In this document: one piece after another, positions 6,783 to 11,951 of the stretch
Numbering within the stretch: the first letter of the stretch is position 1
Layout: every line of letters begins with the position of its first letter
Source of the DNA: B8-G4 sp033720735
GTDB lineage: Bacteria > Bacteroidota > Bacteroidia > Chitinophagales > Saprospiraceae
Length of the DNA: 11,951 nucleotides
Reading direction: 5' to 3'
Assembly (NCBI GenBank): GCA_033720735.1
Contig: JAWWBX010000113.1
Span: forward strand, 1 to 11,951
Notes under the pieces: generated by a model
What the model was told of the DNA's origin: nothing
Databases searched by the model: none
What the model saw: only the letters and a program-made list of their open reading frames with translations
Made by a program: the position numbers and the translations under genes

Positions 6783-8498
6783 ATGATGAAATTTCTCAAT
6801 AGAATTCTGATCGTCTCCCTGTTGGCGGTGATGAGTGTTGGTTGTGATGATCTGTTTGAACTGGATCTTCTCGACAACCCCAATGCCGTAACAGCGGAGA
6901 ACGCAGGTGTGGACTTCCTGTATAATAACATACAACTGGAGTTCCGCAACGTATATCACAACATGCACTTTATCGCGGATGGCCTCGTGCGCCATACTAC
7001 GATGGGTGCATTTACCTACGTCGAAGCACTTCCATCGACAACCGGCAACGGTATCTGGAACAACACCTACGCGGACCTGTTTCCGGATGTCGACGCCCTT
7101 GTGGAGTTGGCCGAATCGCGCGGACTTGACGTCCACGCAGGTACAGCCAAGCTCATGAAGGCGTACGCTATGATGGGATTGGTCGACATGTTTGGCGATG
7201 TGCCCTTCTCGCAGGCACTGCAAGGCACGGACGTGATCAGCCCGGGTGTTGACTCTGGCGCTGACATCTACGCTGCTGCAGAGGCCCTGATCGACGAGGC
7301 CATCGCCCAGCTGAGCGGTACCAATGCGGCATCGCCAGCAGTTGACAACTACTACGGTGGTAATGTAGACAATTGGGTCACACTCGGAAATACGCTCAAA
7401 CTGCGGATCGGTGCAACGACGCGCCTGATCGGTGGTGGTAGCAAGATCACTGCTGCTGTAAGCACTGGTGACATCATCGATTCCGCCAGTGAGGACTTCC
7501 AGTTCAACTACAGCAACAACCGTTCAAATCCCGACTCACGTCATCCGTTCTACCCGAACCACTACGAAAGTGGCGACGGGACCTACATGGGCAACTACTA
7601 CATGTGGGTGATGCGTCTCGAGAAGGAGCTGGACGGTGGCCCGGTTGATCCGCGGATCCGCTTCTACTTCAACCGCCAGGTGAGCACATCACGTGATCAC
7701 GATGTCAACGTGTACTCGTGCATCCTGTCTGACGAACCAGATCCAGCCGAGACGCCATCGTACTACCTTTCGGTTGATCCCAATATGCCGTACTGTGTTG
7801 CCTCTGACGACGGCTACTACGGACGAGATCACGGGAATGGATCAGGTATTCCACCGGACGGTCCAATCCGTACACTGTACGGTCTTTTCCCCGGTGGTGG
7901 CAAATGGGATAACAATGACTTCAAGGAAGGGTGCTGCCAGAACGGAGGCGTCGACGGCGCACTCGGTGAAGGCATTGCCCCAATCCTGACCTCGTACATG
8001 GTTGACTTCATGCGCGCCGAAGCTGCGGCTACTGGTGCGACCAGCGAGGATGCCCGCGCACTGCTCGAAAGCGGTGTGCGCGGTTCGATCGCGAAAGTCA
8101 GAACGTTTGCAAGCAAGATCTCCCAGGCGGAACTTGATCATGTGATCGCGACTGCACCGCAGGTGGTCACTGCCGAGGTTCTGCTCACGGATGATGACGA
8201 TGTTGAAGAGTATGTCTCCTACGTATTGGATCAATACGACAATGCGTCAGACAAGCTCGACGTCATCATGAAGGAGTTTTACATTGCATGTGCCGGCAAC
8301 TCGTACGAAGTGTTCAACTTCTACCGCCGCACCGGCAAGCCGAATAACATGCAGCCCGGGATCGATCAGGCTATCGGACCATTCGCGCGTTCACTCCTCT
8401 ATCCAGCGGACAACGTGAACCTCAACGCGAACGTGTCGCAGAAACCAGATCTTCAACAGCTTGTTTTCTGGGATGACGGATCAGCAATGTTGCGTTAA
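6783..8498 (+). CDS. SusD/RagB family surface lipoprotein (first copy)
   Basis: Surface-exposed lipoprotein that binds ligand and closes over the SusC barrel. I chose the ATG at 6783 (571 residues); the frame opens at a TTG at 6759 directly after the susC stop, but only the ATG gives a normal signal peptide. Lipid attachment is expected at Cys21 (MSVGC), and the following DD fits the Bacteroidota lipoprotein surface-export signal. Family hallmarks are MFGDVPFSQ (136-144), SNNRSNPDSRHP (244-255), YGRDHGNGSGIPPD (346-359) and a C-terminal block with FYRRTGKPNNMQPG, FARSLLYPADN and VFWDDGS. The helical regions fit the TPR-like SusD fold; the best family match is probably the SusD-like_2 subgroup, from memory. 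It is clearly paralogous to the protein at 9625. A second ATG at 6786 would serve equally well. Confidence 0.92.
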   Translation: MMKFLNRILIVSLLAVMSVGCDDLFELDLLDNPNAVTAENAGVDFLYNNIQLEFRNVYHNMHFIADGLVRHTTMGAFTYVEALPSTTGNGIWNNTYADLFPDVDALVELAESRGLDVHAGTAKLMKAYAMMGLVDMFGDVPFSQALQGTDVISPGVDSGADIYAAAEALIDEAIAQLSGTNAASPAVDNYYGGNVDNWVTLGNTLKLRIGATTRLIGGGSKITAAVSTGDIIDSASEDFQFNYSNNRSNPDSRHPFYPNHYESGDGTYMGNYYMWVMRLEKELDGGPVDPRIRFYFNRQVSTSRDHDVNVYSCILSDEPDPAETPSYYLSVDPNMPYCVASDDGYYGRDHGNGSGIPPDGPIRTLYGLFPGGGKWDNNDFKEGCCQNGGVDGALGEGIAPILTSYMVDFMRAEAAATGATSEDARALLESGVRGSIAKVRTFASKISQAELDHVIATAPQVVTAEVLLTDDDDVEEYVSYVLDQYDNASDKLDVIMKEFYIACAGNSYEVFNFYRRTGKPNNMQPGIDQAIGPFARSLLYPADNVNLNANVSQKPDLQQLVFWDDGSAMLR

Positions 8499-8528
8499 TC
8501 CGGATCACTAAACTGCAAAATTGTAACT

Positions 8529-9482
8529 ATGAAAAAACTAACAATCATATTTGCTGCCGGGCTGTTGATCCTTACCGCGTGCAAAGACGACGCGCTCAGC
8601 CCGATCATTACATTCGACAAGGCCGGCAAGGGAGCCTATGTGCGTCTGCTCACCCTGATCTCAGGGGAGTATGACCTCTCCAACTTCTCCGCTTCAGCGT
8701 TTGAGTATGAAGTCGAGTTTGTGGACGAGCAGCAAGGCAGCCTCGTGTCGAGCTATGACATCTATGTTTCATTCGACGATAACAGCCCTGGCAACGGCGA
8801 CAACTCCAAAGCCGAAACCCTTTTCGCTTCTTTCGGACAGGGAGACTTTGGAAGTAGCAGCCGGGGATACAAGTCGATGTCCGTGAGTCTGCCCCTCTCT
8901 GAGGCCGCGAGTAAGCTGGGTCTCGCTCAGGCTGATCTCACGGCCGGTGACTTCTTTAGGTACCGGACAGAACTTGTACTGAACGATGGCCGCGTGTTCA
9001 CACGGGCCAATTCGACAGCTGCCGTCAACGGTTCAGCGTTCCAGGGGTTCTTCAACTTCAACGCGAAGTGCACCTGCCCGCTGCCGGACGACCGCTTTAC
9101 GGGTAGCTACAAGATCGAGTACGTCACGCATGAAGCAGGACCGTTTGGTGCCATCATGGGGGCCACACCTCCTACGGTGACGCTGCGCACGGTTTCTGGT
9201 TCGACGACCCTGCGTGAGTTTGACTGGGTCTACCTGCCCGATACGTACTACTTCGATGGCCAGACCTGGCGCTTTGACTTTGTCTGTGATGAGATCCAAC
9301 TCAGCACGATGGACACGGGCGTCGGCTGTGGTGGTGGAAGTATCACGATCGTTCAGGACGGACCAATACCGGTCGATATCACCGACGACTCCTCGTTTGA
9401 GTGGGCTGTCATCGAATATGCCAACGACGGTGGCTGCGGTGTGGATCCCAATCCACTTTCACTGCGGTTTACCAAGCAATAG
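8529..9482 (+). CDS. Putative surface lipoprotein, third component of the SusCD unit (family not recognised)
   Basis: I do not recognise a named family. The 317-residue protein begins with a classic lipoprotein signal: a hydrophobic stretch and lipobox LTAC, with lipidation expected at Cys18. The next residues, KDD, fit the Bacteroidota surface-export signal. Beyond it the sequence looks beta-rich and has no transmembrane segment. Conserved points shared with the truncated paralogue at 11306 are GKGAY (34-38), RYRTE (144-148), FTRANSTA.VNG.AF (157-171), TCPL (182-185) and FTG.YKIEYVT (190-200). Five further cysteines lie at 181, 183, 253, 267 and 303. Its position 30 bp after susD matches that of SusE/SusF-type accessory glycan-binding lipoproteins, so a ligand-binding role at the cell surface is a reasonable inference, not a demonstrated function. 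A strong terminator follows. Confidence 0.8.
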   Translation: MKKLTIIFAAGLLILTACKDDALSPIITFDKAGKGAYVRLLTLISGEYDLSNFSASAFEYEVEFVDEQQGSLVSSYDIYVSFDDNSPGNGDNSKAETLFASFGQGDFGSSSRGYKSMSVSLPLSEAASKLGLAQADLTAGDFFRYRTELVLNDGRVFTRANSTAAVNGSAFQGFFNFNAKCTCPLPDDRFTGSYKIEYVTHEAGPFGAIMGATPPTVTLRTVSGSTTLREFDWVYLPDTYYFDGQTWRFDFVCDEIQLSTMDTGVGCGGGSITIVQDGPIPVDITDDSSFEWAVIEYANDGGCGVDPNPLSLRFTKQ

Positions 9483-9514
9483 TGAGATACACACGCGGGA
9501 TCTTCCCCGGTGTA

Positions 9515-9548
9515 AGAAAAGGCCGTTCCATCTGGAGCGGCCTTTTCT
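9515..9548 (+). terminator. Strong intrinsic terminator after the first SusC-SusD-lipoprotein unit
   Basis: The arms AGAAAAGGCCG (9515-9525) and CGGCCTTTTCT (9538-9548) are perfectly complementary over 11 bp. The stem continues inward through a T-G wobble and three more pairs (TCC with GGA not counting an adjacent T-A closing pair) to a tight four-base loop ATCT, about 15 pairs in all. It is followed by CTTTT and preceded by an A-rich stretch, so it may terminate in both directions. It begins 33 bp after the stop codon of the lipoprotein gene and separates it from the second susD-like gene. Confidence 0.9.
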
Positions 9549-9624
9549 CTTTTGGCTGACATTGCAGTCACCAGACGGAGCATTCGGCACACCACCGACG
9601 TTTGTATAGCAAGCCAGACTTGTT
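9549..9624 (+). other. Short gap between the terminator and the second susD-like gene
   Basis: This stretch holds no recognisable -33/-7 pair of the Bacteroidota type (TTTG with TAnnTTTG) and no Shine-Dalgarno site. The only structure I see is a four-base inverted repeat (TGAC with GTCA near 9557-9570). Expression of the second pair therefore depends on a promoter I cannot recognise or on read-through past the terminator. Confidence 0.4.
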
Positions 9625-11304
9625 ATGAGATCACGCATTGCACTCCTTGCTGCGACAGCTCTGCTCCTTATGTATGGCTGCCGCGATCTGACCGAGCTCG
9701 ATCTGCTCGACAACCCAAATGAAGTCACCGCTGAAACGGTCGACCCCAACCTCCTTTACAATCAGATTCAGTTGTCCTTCGTGGACTTTTACCATGCCAT
9801 GCACGATGTCACAGATGGCGTGATGCGCATGACCGGCCTCGACGCGTTTTCCTATGAGGCTGCGTTGCCTCCCACTGTCGGTAACCGGGCTTGGCGGATC
9901 GCCTACGCCGAACTCCTGCCCGACATTGCCCTGCTGGAGTCCCTCAACAGTGAAGGGCGGTTGGATGTCCATGCCGGCTCAGCCCGGATCTTGCAGTCGT
10001 ACGTGCTCAGCACGCTCGTGGATTACTTTGGAGATGTACCACTTGGTACAGCAGGCCAGGGTACAGACTTGATCAGCCCGGGACCAACACCAGGTAGGGA
10101 CGTGTACGCATACTCCGAGGCCCTGCTGGACGAGGCGATCGTCCTCCTCACGCATGCAGTGGGTGTCACGCCATCTCTCGATCAATTCTACGAGGGCGAC
10201 AGGGATAAGTGGATCACGCTGGCAAAGTCACTCAAGTTCAGATTGTATCACAATACGCGGCTGGTCGATCCGGCAGTGCGTGACAAGATGGAGGCCTTGC
10301 TGGCGGAAGGGGACCTGATCGATGATCCTGCCGAGGACTTTGTCTTTCATTGGAGCAGCAACCGCTCCAATCCGGATGCGCGGCATCCCGCGTACCGGGA
10401 GATGTATGAAAGCGCGATAAACACCTACCTGGGCCATTATTTTATGTGGCTGCTGTGTTGTGAAAAGGAAGTGGATGATCCTCGCCGCCGCTTTTATTTC
10501 TACCGGCAGATACGCAATACTTACGAACAGGATCCCAACACCAGTTCATGTCCGTTCGATGTGACCGAAACCCCGGATCACTTTGTGGAAGTCGATCCCC
10601 GGCTGCCTTTCTGTATCATGAGCTACGGTTACTTCGGTCGTGATCATGGCAACGGCCAGGGCATCCCGCCCGATCAGGATCTGCGCACCGTGTATGGGCT
10701 GTACCCGGCCGGTGGCCGGTGGGACAATCAGTCATTTCGCTCGACACTCAACCTGGGTACGGATGGCGCACGCGGTGCGGGGATCTCACCCATCCTGACC
10801 TCTGCCTTTCTCCACTTCATGCGCGCCGAGGCGGCGTTGACGCTCGGTACCAGCGATGATGCTGCCGAACAGCTGGAACTGGCCGTGACCGCCTCCATTG
10901 AAAAGGTATGTGGGACGCAGACAATGATACCTCCGCACGATCTGGATTTCTATGTGATCACCTCAGCAAGCACGGGCTATTTTGCCAGAATATTGCTGCC
11001 GGACATGGAGGAAATTCAGGAATATCTCGATGCCGTGATGGGTCAATTTCAAACTGCTCCATTAGAAACCACCATGAAAGAGTTTTATGTCGCCTTGTGG
11101 GGTAACTCCATCGAAGCTTACAACATGTACCGACGCACCGGCATGCCGTCCAATATGCAGCCAGGACTCGATCCATTCGTGATCGGAGCGTTTCCCAGAT
11201 CATTGCTCTACCCGACTGACCACGTGACGCTCAATGCCAGCGTCAGGCAGAAATCCCTGGACGACCTGGTGTTTTGGGATGACGGTTCGGCCAATGTGCG
11301 GTGA
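9625..11304 (+). CDS. SusD/RagB family surface lipoprotein (second, diverged copy)
   Basis: A second SusD-type ligand-binding lipoprotein of 559 residues. Its signal peptide ends in LLLMYGC, with lipidation expected at Cys19, followed by RDLTELD. It matches the first copy along its whole length: ELDLLDNPN after the lipid anchor, YFGDVPLG (134-141), SSNRSNPDARHP (244-255), YFGRDHGNGQGIPPD (336-350) and the C-terminal RRTGMPSNMQPG, FPRSLLYPTDH and VFWDDGSANVR. A hand count over an ungapped N-terminal stretch gave 44 of 81 residues identical, so this is an old duplication rather than a recent repeat. No susC precedes it in the window; a strong terminator lies just upstream and I found no convincing promoter in the 76 bases between them. 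It may pair with the SusC at 3579 or with one beyond the window. The frame is intact, with no sign of decay. Confidence 0.92.
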   Translation: MRSRIALLAATALLLMYGCRDLTELDLLDNPNEVTAETVDPNLLYNQIQLSFVDFYHAMHDVTDGVMRMTGLDAFSYEAALPPTVGNRAWRIAYAELLPDIALLESLNSEGRLDVHAGSARILQSYVLSTLVDYFGDVPLGTAGQGTDLISPGPTPGRDVYAYSEALLDEAIVLLTHAVGVTPSLDQFYEGDRDKWITLAKSLKFRLYHNTRLVDPAVRDKMEALLAEGDLIDDPAEDFVFHWSSNRSNPDARHPAYREMYESAINTYLGHYFMWLLCCEKEVDDPRRRFYFYRQIRNTYEQDPNTSSCPFDVTETPDHFVEVDPRLPFCIMSYGYFGRDHGNGQGIPPDQDLRTVYGLYPAGGRWDNQSFRSTLNLGTDGARGAGISPILTSAFLHFMRAEAALTLGTSDDAAEQLELAVTASIEKVCGTQTMIPPHDLDFYVITSASTGYFARILLPDMEEIQEYLDAVMGQFQTAPLETTMKEFYVALWGNSIEAYNMYRRTGMPSNMQPGLDPFVIGAFPRSLLYPTDHVTLNASVRQKSLDDLVFWDDGSANVR

Positions 11305-11305
11305 G

Positions 11306-11951
11306 ATGAGAAGCGGCTCACTACTGTTCATGCTGGCCTTCATTTGCGCGATCCTTCCAGGTTTCAACTGCCCGGACGACCGGCATGTACTGGATTATGA
11401 CCGGTTTGGCAAGGGTGCCTATCCGCGCCTGGAGGCGTCTGATCTGCAGATCCTGGACTTGCGGGATTCAGAGAGCACCTACACCTACACGGTCGCATTT
11501 GTGGATGCCTGCCAGGGGTGCGAGGTGGCGGAGTACCGCATCTACGCGACGTACGATGACCGCTCACCGGATGTCAACGCGCCCTGGACTGAGGTTCTGT
11601 TTGCGACCTACCAGCCCGATGCATTTTTCCGGCACGAAAGCGGGCACCTGGCTGTGACCGTGGATCTGCGCCTCAACGAATTGGCAGCTGCGGCAGGCCT
11701 CGCTCTCGAGGAGATCCGGGCCGGCAATTATTTTCGGTTCCGGACAGAGGTCTGGCTCAAAGACGGCCAGGCCTTCACGCGCGCCAATTCGACAGCGACA
11801 GTCAATGGGAATGCGTTCAAAAGCTACTTTGACTTTTCGCTGCTGTTGACCTGCCCGCTGGAGGAGGACCAATTTACTGGGGCGTACAAGATCGAGTACG
11901 TCACCTTTGAACCCGGACCGCATGGCCCTATCTTCGGCATGACTCCACCTA
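11306..11951 (+). CDS. Putative surface lipoprotein, paralogue of the 8529 gene (3' end outside the window)
   Basis: The ATG lies one base after the TGA of the preceding susD-like gene (TGAGATG), which suggests translational coupling. The frame stays open for 215 codons to the window edge, so the C-terminus is missing. It is clearly homologous to the lipoprotein at 8529: GKGAYPRL (35-42), RFRTE (144-148), FTRANSTATVNGNAF (157-171), TCPL (182-185) and QFTGAYKIEYVT (189-200) align in the same order and at nearly the same positions. A hand count over the last 62 aligned residues gave 40 identities. The N-terminus is hydrophobic up to Cys22, which is followed by PDD, but the sequence before it (PGFNC) is a poor lipobox, so lipidation is less certain than in its paralogue. 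Extra cysteines occur at 69 and 72. Function unknown; presumably the accessory partner of the second SusD-like protein. Confidence 0.82.
   Translation, partial: MRSGSLLFMLAFICAILPGFNCPDDRHVLDYDRFGKGAYPRLEASDLQILDLRDSESTYTYTVAFVDACQGCEVAEYRIYATYDDRSPDVNAPWTEVLFATYQPDAFFRHESGHLAVTVDLRLNELAAAAGLALEEIRAGNYFRFRTEVWLKDGQAFTRANSTATVNGNAFKSYFDFSLLLTCPLEEDQFTGAYKIEYVTFEPGPHGPIFGMTPP

Overview
The window reads as chromosomal DNA of a moderately GC-rich member of the Bacteroidota, plausibly a Saprospiria (Lewinella-like) lineage. The phylum call rests on a complete SusC/SusD outer-membrane uptake pair, lipoprotein signals with acidic residues right after the lipid-carrying cysteine, A-rich leaders without clear Shine-Dalgarno sites before the sus genes, and a PdxJ beginning in the way typical of the phylum. 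The narrower lineage is inference.

Left part (1-3294): housekeeping genes. On the minus strand, reading leftwards from about 2501, lie a CPBP-family membrane protease homologue, cdsA (phosphatidate cytidylyltransferase) and psd (phosphatidylserine decarboxylase), tightly packed and probably one transcript. CdsA makes CDP-diacylglycerol and Psd makes phosphatidylethanolamine; the linking enzyme PssA is not here. Divergently, separated by only 46 bp, pdxJ (pyridoxine 5'-phosphate synthase) runs on the plus strand. The left edge (about 1-134) is a non-coding patchwork: octamer repeats interrupted by a hairpin, then heptamer repeats that run into the last codons of psd.

Middle (3295-3578): a 284-bp non-coding leader, AT-rich in its centre, with a possible promoter followed by two adjacent hairpins and an A-rich translation start region.

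Right part (3579-11951): an outer-membrane nutrient uptake locus on the plus strand. SusC (TonB-dependent transporter), SusD (surface lipoprotein) and a third surface lipoprotein form a first unit that ends at a very strong hairpin terminator (9515-9548). After it come a second SusD-like lipoprotein and a second copy of the third lipoprotein, cut off by the window edge. The two SusD/lipoprotein pairs are clearly homologous and lie in the same order, so the locus contains a diverged tandem duplication of the pair without a second SusC inside the window. No glycan hydrolase, sulfatase, peptidase or regulator is visible beside the locus, so the substrate cannot be read from context.

I saw no rRNA, tRNA, CRISPR array, transposase or phage gene. 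The most unusual items are the paralogous third-component lipoprotein family, the duplicated SusD/lipoprotein module split by a terminator, the structured susC leader, and the composite repeat at the left edge.
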